Assembly: GCF_001675045.1 (NCBI RefSeq)
Contig: NZ_LYPA01000030.1
Coordinates: 62,001 to 126,000, forward strand
Length of the DNA: 64,000 nt
Source: Paenibacillus oryzae
GTDB lineage: Bacteria; Bacillota; Bacilli; Paenibacillales; Paenibacillaceae
Direction of reading: 5' to 3'
The position numbers and the translations under genes were made by a program. The first letter of the stretch is position 1. Every line of letters starts with the position of its first letter. Positions 1 through 8,611 of the stretch are shown in pieces. The notes under the pieces were generated by a model that ran no database searches, was not told the origin of the DNA, and saw only the letters and a program-made list of their open reading frames with translations.

Positions 1-522
1 ATCAAACGGCTCGCGCTCCACATGCTCCTTATTAATCTCCAACGCGTCCACGCAGCCCATCGCCCGATAAAATGCAACGGTTTCTTCAGCGGAATGAGCA
101 GAAATATAAAGCTTGTCCGCCCCCCAGACCTTAGCTTGACGCGCGCATTCGGCAAACAACGCTTTGCCAAGTCCTTTGCCACGATAATCGGCGGATACAT
201 GCAGCTGCATCAAATCAGCATATTGGCTCTCACTTCCGAACAACTGGCGAAGCAATGAGGAAAAACCTACAAGCTTCCCGTTATCCTCTGCACAAATCAC
301 GCTTCCGCCGCCCAGCAGGCAATGCTTGAAATCCTGCTCTACGATTTCAGCCTTGGTCTCTTCATCCCAATTATCGACAAAAGGCTCCGAAACCAGCTTT
401 CGCTCGCCGTCTATCACTCGCCAAACCCTATTAACCTCTTGATAACGCTGAAACGGAAGCAGCATCTCCGGGTTCAGCTCCCCGATGACAAGTCTTCTAA
501 ATTTGATTTCCCTTTCAAGCAA
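1..522 (-). CDS. GNAT family N-acetyltransferase (partial, C-terminus outside window)
   Basis: The frame runs off the left edge, so 174 codons are visible and the C-terminus is missing. It has the GNAT fold signature: a strand reading DLMQLHVSADYRGKGLGKALF, the acetyl-CoA pyrophosphate loop being RGKGLG, then the late motif SAEETVAFYRAMGC. The substrate cannot be told. The start is a TTG at 522 with AAAGGG about ten bases upstream; no ATG in frame precedes it after the stop. It may be alone in its transcript, because the next gene upstream on this strand starts at 1198 and ends at 587. Confidence 0.75.
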   Translation of the reverse strand, partial: MLEREIKFRRLVIGELNPEMLLPFQRYQEVNRVWRVIDGERKLVSEPFVDNWDEETKAEIVEQDFKHCLLGGGSVICAEDNGKLVGFSSLLRQLFGSESQYADLMQLHVSADYRGKGLGKALFAECARQAKVWGADKLYISAHSAEETVAFYRAMGCVDALEINKEHVEREPFD

Positions 523-586
523 GTTATATCAGCCCTTTTCTGTTAAGCCATCCATTTGTCTCCATTATATCACCTGGTTAGCGCTT

Positions 587-1198
587 TCAATAGATAGTAG
601 ATTTCATCCGGTAGAAGCGGTTTGCCGACAACAGCATCAACGGCGTAAAAAACAGACACCACCCTTGCAAAGCCATAATCCCTGCGGCATCATCTCCACC
701 CGCCTGAAACAGATTAAGCATAGGTCCAATAATACAGACTGGGAAAAATAGCCCATGCGCCAGCAGCATCCCCTTGAGAGCCCGATCCCGCTTGGATGCA
801 GCCTTGAAGCTGAAGCCAAGCAAGGCGGTGGACAGCGCCATCAGTCCGTAGCCCATCAGATCAAAACCAAACAACCAATACCCCGATTTAAAAGCCAGCG
901 CCTTCACGATAACAGGATCAGCCGATTCGAATTTAACGGTCGTTAATTGCGTGTAATAGACCAGGTTAGTGAACACGCAATAAACAATCGCGATTGCAAC
1001 GCCGCCAAAACCTATTGCTTTTTTGTCTGGGTCCGCCAAGGCAGCATATGCGCATGCCGTCAAAACATAGGCCCAGCCGAGAACCAGACATGAAGCGAAA
1101 TTCAGCGTATCATGATTCAAAAGCAGTCCGATAAAAAATATAATTGTGCAAACCGCAGCTATGGCAGGTGCGTACAAACCCAGGCTTCTATTGTTCAT
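587..1198 (-). CDS. Integral membrane protein of unknown function, coupled to a TetR regulator
   Basis: A 203-residue, very hydrophobic protein with about six predicted membrane segments and no motif I recognise. The ATG at 1198 is preceded by GAGGGG and lies inside the end of the TetR gene (11-base overlap), so the two are probably translationally coupled. Drug or solute efflux is the usual job for a membrane protein paired with a TetR repressor, but nothing in this sequence matches a named transporter family, so that is only a guess from context. Confidence 0.7.
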   Translation of the reverse strand: MNNRSLGLYAPAIAAVCTIIFFIGLLLNHDTLNFASCLVLGWAYVLTACAYAALADPDKKAIGFGGVAIAIVYCVFTNLVYYTQLTTVKFESADPVIVKALAFKSGYWLFGFDLMGYGLMALSTALLGFSFKAASKRDRALKGMLLAHGLFFPVCIIGPMLNLFQAGGDDAAGIMALQGWCLFFTPLMLLSANRFYRMKSTIY

Positions 1199-1778
1199 TG
1201 TTATTTCCCCTCGCAATCTGTTCGACCAACAGATCAATGAATCGGTCCCGCTCTTCTTTGATTTCAAAATTGAATCCAAAGGTTACAAGCGTACTATTTT
1301 TGCGTAAAAAGGCGGCTTGAAGAGTAGTAGTCAATGCAAACATGGCTATTTTCTCCTTTATGAAAGATTCACCTTCCGGCAAATCCATCGTTTTGCAAAA
1401 TCCTTCAACGGTGCGCATCGTATTGTCAGTTGGTTCCGGTTTTGCAAAGTCGCCCAATACGGAAATACGCGATACGGCCTGATTTTCCATCAAAAAATCA
1501 GCTACTTGCTTCATAACGGCGCTTAGACGTTCTTGTGAGCTGAGATTTTTGATAAGTCCGGGTTTAAAGTTTCCCGTTACATGATGGATGATGGTTTGCA
1601 CACAGCCCTCAATTAACCGATCTTTCGTCTGAAAATGGTAGTTAATCAACCCAACGCCAACGCCTGCTTTTTCCGCAATCATCCTTGTAGTAATTTCATC
1701 AACATTGCCTTCGCTTGCATGGATTAGCTCCATTGCTGCATTAAAAATTGCCGTTTTTGCTTCCTCCTGCTTTTTCAT
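1188..1778 (-). CDS. TetR/AcrR family transcriptional regulator
   Basis: 196 residues. The N-terminal helix-turn-helix is clear at about residues 24-48 (ITTRMIAEKAGVGVGLINYHF, ending in the typical NYHFxTKDxL). The C-terminal ligand-binding half is not assignable to a ligand. ATG start with AGGAGG-like sequence upstream. A tandem pair of GAACAtTGTTC palindromes lies at 1824-1848, just upstream, and is the likely operator for autoregulation. It forms an operon with the membrane protein at 587-1198. Confidence 0.85.
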   Translation of the reverse strand: MKKQEEAKTAIFNAAMELIHASEGNVDEITTRMIAEKAGVGVGLINYHFQTKDRLIEGCVQTIIHHVTGNFKPGLIKNLSSQERLSAVMKQVADFLMENQAVSRISVLGDFAKPEPTDNTMRTVEGFCKTMDLPEGESFIKEKIAMFALTTTLQAAFLRKNSTLVTFGFNFEIKEERDRFIDLLVEQIARGNNNEQ

Positions 1779-1823
1779 AAAGAACCTCCTGAGTATATGT
1801 TAAAAAACGGTTTCGACTGAAAC

Positions 1824-1848
1824 TGAACATTGTTCTGAACATTGTTCA
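1824..1848. promoter_or_regulatory. Probable TetR operator (two abutting 12-bp palindromes)
   Basis: TGAACATTGTTC occurs twice in a row (1824-1835 and 1836-1847) and the whole 25 bases is itself a palindrome centred on 1836. It lies 46 bases upstream of the TetR start. The arrangement fits two repressor dimers binding side by side. Assignment to this regulator is by position only. Confidence 0.6.
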
Positions 1849-1920
1849 ATTTTTATTATATATAAACGGATTCGTGCTTTCAACCTTTACCTCGCATCGT
1901 TTTTTAGTTATTGGTCACGC

Positions 1921-1978
1921 AAAAAAGAAGCTTTCCCCAAGTCAATAAAGCCTGACTGCTAGAAGAAGCCTCTTTTTT
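1921..1978 (-). terminator. Terminator of the TrpD2-like / ANTAR operon
   Basis: Read on the minus strand, AAAAAAGAGGC pairs with GCTTCTTTTTT around a loop that contains a second small stem (AGTCA/TGACT), followed by T residues. It sits just downstream of the gene ending at 2037. Confidence 0.65.
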
Positions 1979-2036
1979 ATTTTGTGTTAACTTAGAAAAA
2001 CCCATTCTGTATGCTTTTGTGCGGCATCCTATTTGT

Positions 2037-3077
2037 TTATACAGTCTGGGCGCCCTGTTTTTGCATCAGGGAAATCCAGGTCCGGTAACGCTCAAACGGC
2101 GCTCCTTCATCCATCAGAGCCTTGCAGATGTACAAGCCCTCTTCTACGGATTCCACTTTTTCCGCCAGCTGCAGCCGGACAGCAGCGTTCAGCAGCACCT
2201 GATTAACAAAAGCAAGATGTCCTTTTCCTTGCAGAACCGCTTCCGTGGCATTCAATTGCTCCTTGGGCGTCCAGGCGATTTCAGGAACGGCTGTCTCCAG
2301 GCCGTAGGCATCCGGATTAATAACATACAGCGTGGCTTCGCCTCCGCTTACGTCGTAGGTGCGGGTTGGACGTTCGATAAAGAGGTCTTCGGAGCCCTCC
2401 ACCCCTTGCACGATCAGCGCTTTGCGATACGATAGATTTTGTGACAGCTTAGCCATCCGTTCAAATACCGTGTTGTGGAATACGCCGAACAGCAGATAAG
2501 GGGAATGGCTGTAATCCACCAGCTTCTCCGCCGTATTTATGATGGTGCGCATATCCAGCTCCAGCCTTACGGGGCGCAGCTTGGCAAGCGGCGGACACCA
2601 TTGCTCGGAGGAAGCATACAACACGCCAGTTTCTTTTGCTGCATGAGCAGCAGACTCCCTGGACATTTCCGCAGCGGCAACGCCCGCCTCCTGAAGCAGC
2701 TCCTGAAGCGTAATCCCCCATTTGGGCGGCATGGGAGCCGTGCCATGCAAGGTTACGGGCAAACCGGCTGCTGCTGTTACAAAAGCGGTGGCAAAGGTAG
2801 CGTAAAACGATTTTTTCCGTCCATCATAAGGTCCCGTGCAGTCGATGCCTTCCTGAACCGGCACTCTGTAGGCATGCTCACGCAATACCTCAACAAATGC
2901 CTGAAGCTCCTCGACGCTTTCCATTTTGATCCGTTCGGCAACAAAAAATGCGCCAAGCTGAGCCGGCGTAACCTTATCGTCAACAATCATTTCGGCGGCC
3001 ATCCGGGCTTCCTCATAACTGAGATCCCGGGCTCCCCGCTTGCCCCTGCCAACTTCCTTCAACAACTTCGCGAACAT
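2037..3077 (-). CDS. TrpD2/YbiB-like glycosyltransferase-fold protein (anthranilate phosphoribosyltransferase family)
   Basis: 346 residues with the fold of anthranilate phosphoribosyltransferase: an N-terminal helical domain (residues 1-75, VTPAQLGAFFVAERIKMES) and the phosphoribosyl-binding region. The usual GTGGDG loop is replaced by DCTGPYDGRKKSF, as in the TrpD2/YbiB group, which is not a tryptophan biosynthesis enzyme. It lies 15 bases downstream of the ANTAR regulator and divergent from nirB, so it is probably co-expressed with nitrite assimilation. Its biochemical role there is unknown to me. Confidence 0.75.
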   Translation of the reverse strand: MFAKLLKEVGRGKRGARDLSYEEARMAAEMIVDDKVTPAQLGAFFVAERIKMESVEELQAFVEVLREHAYRVPVQEGIDCTGPYDGRKKSFYATFATAFVTAAAGLPVTLHGTAPMPPKWGITLQELLQEAGVAAAEMSRESAAHAAKETGVLYASSEQWCPPLAKLRPVRLELDMRTIINTAEKLVDYSHSPYLLFGVFHNTVFERMAKLSQNLSYRKALIVQGVEGSEDLFIERPTRTYDVSGGEATLYVINPDAYGLETAVPEIAWTPKEQLNATEAVLQGKGHLAFVNQVLLNAAVRLQLAEKVESVEEGLYICKALMDEGAPFERYRTWISLMQKQGAQTV

Positions 3078-3092
3078 GTGAGACGGCCCCCT

Positions 3093-3710
3093 TTATTTTT
3101 GATCCTGAAGCAGCTGATGCACTCTTACGATTGAAGTGGCTACATCCACCATCCGCTTGCGATCGTTCATGGCCTGCTTACGCAGCACTTCGTATGCCTC
3201 GGCTTCCGAAATATTTTTTATTTGGCACAGGATTCCCTTGGCCATATCAATCCATTTGCGCTCCTCCAGCCGGCCTTCAAGCTGTTTTTTTTCACTCAGC
3301 CATTGCTGCCGCTCCATAAACTGCCGTTCTCCGAAATGGAGGCTCCAATGCAGCTCCTGCTCGCTCATGGATGCTGTCAGCAATCCGTCAACCGGAGCAT
3401 CCTCCTCGCAATATTGCAGAGAATCAGCGGCAGAAGCGGCGCTGCACCACCAGAACAGCGGCAACGCCTTGGCTCTGGTAAGCCTATGGCCCACAGGCTT
3501 GACATCGTTAAGTGGCATATGCAGAATCAAAGCATCGGCACTGCCGATCAACGTCTCCGCTTTGCCGATATCCCTTGCTGCAAGCACGGCGTAGCCGTAT
3601 TCCTCCAACACATAAACAGGTGTTTTTTTCTTGGGCAACGAAATAGACGGCGATAGGTCCGCCCTTCTTACCGCAGCAACATCCGGTTCAACTATCAGCA
3701 AAGAGCGCAA
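3093..3710 (-). CDS. ANTAR domain RNA-binding antiterminator (NasT-like)
   Basis: 205 residues. N-terminal pseudo-receiver (about 1-125), a coiled-coil linker (about 125-150), and a C-terminal ANTAR domain (about 150-200: ERKWIDMAKGILCQ, then AYEVLRKQAM). ANTAR proteins bind tandem hexaloop hairpins and prevent terminator formation; such hairpins and a terminator sit in the divergent nirB leader at 3853-3950. The receiver lacks the phosphoacceptor Asp: the position reads DALILHMPL where DLVLLDxxMP is usual, so control by phosphorylation is unlikely. The start is TTG at 3710 with a GGGGG ribosome site. No NasS-like nitrate sensor was found in the window. Confidence 0.85.
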   Translation of the reverse strand: MRSLLIVEPDVAAVRRADLSPSISLPKKKTPVYVLEEYGYAVLAARDIGKAETLIGSADALILHMPLNDVKPVGHRLTRAKALPLFWWCSAASAADSLQYCEEDAPVDGLLTASMSEQELHWSLHFGERQFMERQQWLSEKKQLEGRLEERKWIDMAKGILCQIKNISEAEAYEVLRKQAMNDRKRMVDVATSIVRVHQLLQDQK

Positions 3711-3799
3711 TCGGCTCGCCCCCTAATCAGAAATTCATGTTACTATATATAACACATTTCAAATAATTCTGTCATCATTCAAATTAGTTGTTAGATATA

Positions 3800-3829
3800 T
3801 TGACATCTTATCTTTATGTGATGTATAGT
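3800..3829 (+). promoter_or_regulatory. SigA-type promoter of the nirB operon
   Basis: TTGACA at 3800-3805 and TATAGT at 3824-3829 with an 18-base spacer. Transcription would start near 3836, giving a leader that contains both hexaloop hairpins and the terminator before the nirB start at 3989. Confidence 0.6.
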
Positions 3830-3842
3830 GACATTAGTCACA
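3827..3842. promoter_or_regulatory. CRP/FNR-type palindrome overlapping the nirB -10 region
   Basis: AGTGA-CATTAG-TCACA fits the TGTGA-N6-TCACA half-site pattern of CRP/FNR-family regulators. It overlaps the -10 and predicted start of the promoter at 3800-3829, a position that suits repression. A chance palindrome is possible. Confidence 0.4.
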
Positions 3843-3852
3843 ACACATTTTC

Positions 3853-3950
3853 ACGAATACAATGGCGTATTCGTTTGAAGCGGCAATGGAGCCTGCTTTC
3901 ACAGACCCAGGGTAACGTATGTTTACTCCTCTGTGAAGCAGGCTTTTTTT
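3853..3950 (+). promoter_or_regulatory. ANTAR-responsive leader: two hexaloop hairpins plus attenuator terminator
   Basis: Hairpin 1 is ACGAATAC/GTATTCGT (3853-3874) with loop AATGGC. Hairpin 2 is GAAGCGGC/GCCTGCTTTC (3877-3900, one bulged T) with loop AATGGA. Both six-base loops carry A at position 1 and G at position 4, as known for ANTAR substrates. The 3' arm of hairpin 2 is also the 5' arm of a terminator (GCCTGCTTTCACAG at 3891-3904 with CTGTGAAGCAGGC at 3931-3943 and a T tract to 3950), so hairpin 2 and the terminator exclude each other. Binding of the ANTAR protein encoded at 3093-3710 should allow readthrough into nirB. Confidence 0.85.
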
Positions 3951-3988
3951 ATTCAAATAAAGAGCAGCACCGGAGAGGAGATTTCCGT

Positions 3989-6433
3989 ATGACCACCAAA
4001 CAAAAGCTAGTCCTGATCGGCAACGGCATGGCCGGAGTAAGAGCCATCGAGCATTTATTAAAGCTTGCCCCCGAGCGGTACGAGATTACGATTTTCGGAA
4101 GCGAGCCGCATCCCAACTATAATCGGATCATGTTGTCCTCCGTGCTGGCAGGCGGAGCCAGCCTGCAGGAAATCATCATTAACGACTGGAACTGGTACAG
4201 CGAAAACGACATCACGCTTTATACAGGCCACACCATAACCCGCATCGATACGGACCGTAAAGTCGTTACATCCCAGCAGGGCGTATCTGTCCCCTACGAC
4301 ACCCTTCTGATCGCAACCGGCTCCAACCCCTTCATGCTTCCATTGCCAGGCGCAGACAAGGAAGGCGTCATTGCTTTCCGTGACATCAAGGATTGCGAAA
4401 CGATGATCGAAGCAGCCCGTTCCTATAAAAAAGCAGTGGTCATCGGCGGCGGATTGCTTGGTCTTGAAGCCGCCAGAGGTTTGCTCCATCTTGGCATGAA
4501 GGTGCAGGTTGTCCACATCAACGACTATCTGATGGAGCGCCAGCTGGACGAGACGGCTGCCCGGATGCTGCAACGCGAGCTGGAAGCCCAGGGTATGGAA
4601 TTTATGCTCAAAAAAAGCACAACTGCAATTAAGGGAAAGAAGCGTGCAACCGGTCTCGTCTTCTCCGACGGCAGCGAGGCAGACGGCGATCTTGTTGTTA
4701 TGGCGGTTGGCATCAAGCCCAATGTAGACCTGGCCCGCGCTTCCGGCATTGAAATTAATCGCGGCATCGTTATCGACGATTTTATGCGTACAAGCGCGCC
4801 GGATGTGTATGCGGTCGGAGAATGCGCCGAGCATCGCGGCATCGCTTATGGCCTGGTCGCCCCGCTCTATGAACAAGGCGCCGTGCTTGCCAAACATTTG
4901 GCTGGCGTAAATACAGAGGGCTACGGCGGCTCCGTCACCTCTACCAAGCTAAAGGTGTCCGGGGTCGATGTGTTTTCGGGCGGCATTTTTAATGACGGTC
5001 CAGGCAATCGTTCGCTGAAGATTCAGGATGAGCTTGGCGGGACCTACAAAAAGCTCGTTATCAAGGACGGCAAGCTGATTGGCGCTGTATTGTTCGGCGA
5101 TACCTCTGACGGAGCCGAGCTGTTCTCCATGATCAAAAAAGAAGAATCCATCGAGGGACGCGAGAAATCGCTCCTGCTCGGCGTATCCCCCGATCAGCTC
5201 GCCGGCGGCTCCGGCTCAGGCAGCGCACGTCTGCTAGCCATGGCTGACGATGAAATTATTTGCGGCTGCAACGGCGTATCCAAAGGCACAATCGCCGACG
5301 CCATATTGAACAAAGGCTGCAACACAGTTGGCGCTATCAAAACCTGCACAAAAGCATCCGCATCCTGCGGAGGCTGCAAGCCGCTGGTGGAGGGCTTGCT
5401 GCAAATCTACTCCGGCGATTCCATCGGCGAGCCGGTCAAGGAAGGCATTTGCGGCTGCACCACGTTAAGCCGCGATGAAATTGTCGCAAGCATATCCGAA
5501 ATGCGTCTTATGAGCGTAAACGAAGTGATGAACGTGCTGGAATGGAACAATTCCGAAGGCTGCTCCAAATGCCGCCCCGCGCTCAACTATTACCTGGGCA
5601 TGCTGTTCCCGGAGGAATACGTGGATGAAAAAGAATCCCGCGTGACCAATGAACGTTTCCACGCAAACATCCAGAAGGATGGCACGTTTACCGTTGTTCC
5701 TCGTATCTATGGCGGCATTACATCGCCAACCGAGCTCAAAAAAATCGCCGAGGTTGCGGAGAAATACGAGGTGCCGCTCGTAAAATTCACCGGCGGTCAA
5801 CGTCTTGACCTGATGGGCATCAAAAAAGAAGACCTGCCCAAAATATGGAGCGACCTGGATATGCCGTCCGGCCATGCCTATGGCAAAACGCTTCGCACGG
5901 TCAAAACCTGCGTCGGCAATACGTTCTGCCGCTTCGGCACGCAGGATTCTATGGGCATGGGCGTCAAGCTGGAGAAGGCTTTTGAACGGATGAATGCTCC
6001 TGCGAAAGTAAAGCTGGCTGTATCGGGATGTCCGCGAAACTGCGCAGAGGCTTCCATTAAAGACGTTGGCGTTATCGCCATCGACGGGGGCTGGGAAATC
6101 CATGTTGGCGGCAACGGCGGCATCAAGGTGCGCGCAACCGAGGTGTTGACTGTAGTCAAAACGGAGGATGAAGTGCTGGAGTGGTCCTCGGCTTATCTTC
6201 AGCTTTACCGCGAGCAGGCCGCATGGAACGAGCGGACCGCTCATTGGATGGAGCGCGTAGGTCTTGATTATGTCAAACAAGCGTTGGAGAAAGCAGAGGA
6301 TCGCCAGGCGCTGGTTGGGCGTCTGCAGAAAACGCTGAGCTTGACTAGCGATCCATGGAAGGAAATCGTGCAGTCCGACGATTTGCGCAAAAACTTCGAG
6401 CCGTTAGCCAAGCCCCAGCCTGTAAACAGCTAG
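3989..6433 (+). CDS. nirB: Nitrite reductase (NADH), large subunit
   Basis: 814 residues, the usual size of NirB/NasD. Reduces nitrite to ammonium in the cytoplasm with NAD(P)H. Order of domains: FAD-binding (IGNGMAG near residue 10), NAD-binding (VIGGGLLGLEAA near 150), two BFD-like [2Fe-2S] domains (ICGCNG near 423 with CTKASASCGGC near 452; ICGCTT near 486 with CSKC near 524), then the sulfite/nitrite reductase half-domain with the siroheme/[4Fe-4S] cysteines TCVGNTFCRFG near 640 and SGCPRNCAEA near 680. The start at 3989 is chosen for the GGAGAGGAG site just before it; upstream in-frame codons lie inside the regulatory leader. First gene of nirB-nirD-nirC-cobA. Confidence 0.95.
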   Translation: MTTKQKLVLIGNGMAGVRAIEHLLKLAPERYEITIFGSEPHPNYNRIMLSSVLAGGASLQEIIINDWNWYSENDITLYTGHTITRIDTDRKVVTSQQGVSVPYDTLLIATGSNPFMLPLPGADKEGVIAFRDIKDCETMIEAARSYKKAVVIGGGLLGLEAARGLLHLGMKVQVVHINDYLMERQLDETAARMLQRELEAQGMEFMLKKSTTAIKGKKRATGLVFSDGSEADGDLVVMAVGIKPNVDLARASGIEINRGIVIDDFMRTSAPDVYAVGECAEHRGIAYGLVAPLYEQGAVLAKHLAGVNTEGYGGSVTSTKLKVSGVDVFSGGIFNDGPGNRSLKIQDELGGTYKKLVIKDGKLIGAVLFGDTSDGAELFSMIKKEESIEGREKSLLLGVSPDQLAGGSGSGSARLLAMADDEIICGCNGVSKGTIADAILNKGCNTVGAIKTCTKASASCGGCKPLVEGLLQIYSGDSIGEPVKEGICGCTTLSRDEIVASISEMRLMSVNEVMNVLEWNNSEGCSKCRPALNYYLGMLFPEEYVDEKESRVTNERFHANIQKDGTFTVVPRIYGGITSPTELKKIAEVAEKYEVPLVKFTGGQRLDLMGIKKEDLPKIWSDLDMPSGHAYGKTLRTVKTCVGNTFCRFGTQDSMGMGVKLEKAFERMNAPAKVKLAVSGCPRNCAEASIKDVGVIAIDGGWEIHVGGNGGIKVRATEVLTVVKTEDEVLEWSSAYLQLYREQAAWNERTAHWMERVGLDYVKQALEKAEDRQALVGRLQKTLSLTSDPWKEIVQSDDLRKNFEPLAKPQPVNS

Positions 6434-6538
6434 CCATTAAAATCAATTGTTTTTTCATCTATCAGTTCTATTACTCTGCGCCGGGCATGCACGCTGTTTA
6501 TGGCGAGACATGCCCAACAATCAAGGAGGTCTCATTGT

Positions 6539-6865
6539 ATGACTACGACAAAAACAACCAGGCTGCTGGTCGCCCATTTATCCGATATTGATGTTCGCAG
6601 CTCCCGCACCGTTCAAGTACAGGGCAATGATATCGCCCTATTTCGTTTAACAGACGGAAGCGTTTATGCCATCGACAACAAATGCCCCCATAAAGGCGGC
6701 GTACTCTCGGAAGGCATGGTTTGCGGCTCGCATATTCATTGCCCTCTGCATGATATGAAAATCAACTTGCGCACCGGCAAGGCCGAGGAGCCTGACGACG
6801 GCTGCGTCACGACCTACGATGTCGAAATTGATTCCGCAAGCGGCGGCGTCTACCTGAACCTTTAA
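6539..6865 (+). CDS. nirD: Nitrite reductase small subunit, Rieske-type
   Basis: 108 residues with a Rieske fold: CPHKGG near residue 44 and CPLHDM near 64 give the C-x-H and C-x2-H ligands. NirD associates with NirB. The ATG at 6539 follows AAGGAGGT; an upstream in-frame ATG at 6500 has no ribosome site. The 105-base gap after nirB contains a GGGCATG/CATGCCC hairpin (6483-6515) that might shape relative expression. Same strand as and expressed with nirB and the transporter that follows. Confidence 0.92.
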   Translation: MTTTKTTRLLVAHLSDIDVRSSRTVQVQGNDIALFRLTDGSVYAIDNKCPHKGGVLSEGMVCGSHIHCPLHDMKINLRTGKAEEPDDGCVTTYDVEIDSASGGVYLNL

Positions 6866-6898
6866 CCACATTCAACTTCAGAAAAGGAGTTAATCATC

Positions 6899-7738
6899 AT
6901 GTCATATGTAAAACCGCATGAAGTTGTCCAGGCCATGGTGAACGCAGGAGCGGCAAAGGCCTCTTTGTCTCCGGCTCAAACCGTTTTGCGCGGCATATTG
7001 GGCGGGGCCATACTGTCTTTCTCCACAACACTGGCCTTTACTGCTGTACAGCAAACCTCCATCGGGCTGGCAGGCGCACTCATCTTTCCAGCCGGCTTCG
7101 TCATTATCGTCCTGCTTGGGCTTGAGCTGGTGACAGGCAGCTTTGCCTTGATTCCGCTGGCCCTTCTGCAGCGAAAAAGCAAGCCGGCCGCCATGCTCTC
7201 AGCATTTGGCTGGGCAATTACGGGCCATTTGATCGGCTGTACCCTATACGCGGGGTTATACCTAATCTCCATTACCAAAATGGGACATGATCTCTCCAAT
7301 CCGCTTGCGTCGATGCTGATCGGCATAAGCGAAAGCAAAACATTAAGCTATAAAGCTCTTGGCATGGATGGCCTTCTGGTTGTTTTTTCCAAAGCGATCC
7401 TGTGCAACTGGATGGTTACGCTAGGCGTTGTCATGGCCTTTACGTCCAAATCGACCACAGGAAAAATAATAGCCATGTGGCTGCCGATTGTTATCTTTTT
7501 TGCCCAAGGCTTCGAGCATGCTGTCGTTAATATGTTTGTCATCCCGGCAGGCATGCTGTTAGGAGCAAATGTAACACTCGGAGATTGGTGGCTGTGGAAT
7601 CAGCTTCCCGTACTGGCGGGCAACTTTATCGGAGGCGCTTTGTTTACGGGATTGCTGCTGTATTGGAGTCATCATAAAAAGGCCGCGACTGTGAAAGAGG
7701 CGCCGCCCGTAAAGGAGCAGAGCTCCAGAGCCGTTTAA
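6899..7738 (+). CDS. nirC: Formate/nitrite transporter family protein (probable nitrite channel)
   Basis: 279 residues with six membrane segments and FNT family signatures, including LGLELVTGSF, ILCNWMV and GFEHAVVNMF. FNT proteins are pentameric channels for small monovalent anions. Placement between nirD and cobA argues for nitrite rather than formate. ATG with AAAGGAG upstream, 33 bases after nirD. The C-terminal tail (about residues 258-279) is charged and probably cytoplasmic. Confidence 0.88.
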   Translation: MSYVKPHEVVQAMVNAGAAKASLSPAQTVLRGILGGAILSFSTTLAFTAVQQTSIGLAGALIFPAGFVIIVLLGLELVTGSFALIPLALLQRKSKPAAMLSAFGWAITGHLIGCTLYAGLYLISITKMGHDLSNPLASMLIGISESKTLSYKALGMDGLLVVFSKAILCNWMVTLGVVMAFTSKSTTGKIIAMWLPIVIFFAQGFEHAVVNMFVIPAGMLLGANVTLGDWWLWNQLPVLAGNFIGGALFTGLLLYWSHHKKAATVKEAPPVKEQSSRAV

Positions 7739-7778
7739 GCCCGACATATTCGCCAACAGGCGTAAGGAGACGAGCCGC

Positions 7779-8552
7779 ATGAACAAATACGGAAAGGTTT
7801 TTATTGTAGGAGCCGGGCCGGGAGACCCCGATCTGATTACCGTCAAAGCGTTAAAGGCGCTTCAGCAAGCGGAAATTATTCTGTATGACCGGCTTGCAAA
7901 CAAGGAACTGCTGTCCTGCGCGCCCCCCGGCGTCGTCAGCATTTATTGCGGCAAGGTTCCCGGCGCACATGCGATGCAGCAGGAGCATATTAATGAGGCG
8001 TTAGTTCAATACGCCAAGCAAGGCAAAACGGTGGTTCGTCTAAAAGGCGGAGATCCTTTCGTATTCGGAAGAGGAAGCGAGGAAGCGGCGGCCTTGGCCG
8101 AGGAAAATATTCCTTTCGAGATCGTTCCCGGCGTCACCTCCGCCATTGGCGCTGCTGCCGCTTCGGGCATTCCGCTCACTCATCGCGGGAGCGCAGCTTC
8201 CTTCGCCTGCATAACGGGCAGCCGCTGCCACAACGCCCGTTCGCCGATTCGCTGGGATTTGCTTGCGCACAGCGTCGATACGCTGGCTATCTACATGGGC
8301 GTCAGTCAGCTGCCCTTTATTCGCGAGGAGCTGATGAAGCACGGCAAATCGCCTTCAACGCCGGCTGCACTAATCGAAAATGGCACAACTGCCAGGCAAC
8401 GCACCATCGTCACGACGTTAGACGACATGCACAACTCTGCAACGATATCCCGTCTGGACAACCCCGCTTTAATTATTATCGGGGAGGTTGTAAACGTGCG
8501 GGCGCAGCTTCAGTATGCCGCATGCCGGGCGGCAGCCAGCCTGATCAGCTAA
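7779..8552 (+). CDS. cobA: Uroporphyrinogen-III C-methyltransferase (SUMT)
   Basis: 257 residues of the tetrapyrrole methylase family: VGAGPGDPDLIT at residues 10-21, YDRLAN near 35, VVRLKGGDPFVFGRGSEE near 87 and PGVTSAIGAAA near 115. Makes precorrin-2 with SAM, the first step to the siroheme needed by NirB, which explains its place in the operon. The middle motif usually reading VTGH reads ITGSRCH here, a small deviation. No precorrin-2 dehydrogenase/ferrochelatase gene is in the window. ATG with TAAGGAG upstream; last gene of the operon. Confidence 0.9.
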   Translation: MNKYGKVFIVGAGPGDPDLITVKALKALQQAEIILYDRLANKELLSCAPPGVVSIYCGKVPGAHAMQQEHINEALVQYAKQGKTVVRLKGGDPFVFGRGSEEAAALAEENIPFEIVPGVTSAIGAAAASGIPLTHRGSAASFACITGSRCHNARSPIRWDLLAHSVDTLAIYMGVSQLPFIREELMKHGKSPSTPAALIENGTTARQRTIVTTLDDMHNSATISRLDNPALIIIGEVVNVRAQLQYAACRAAASLIS

Positions 8553-8611
8553 GCGATGATAGCTTTCCCTCAATGATACCTTGCGGGGATTGCGGTTGCG
8601 GGGAGACTCAT

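Noticed and set aside
3788..3988. Upstream start of nirB at 3788
   Set aside because: That stretch contains the promoter, the ANTAR hairpins and the terminator.
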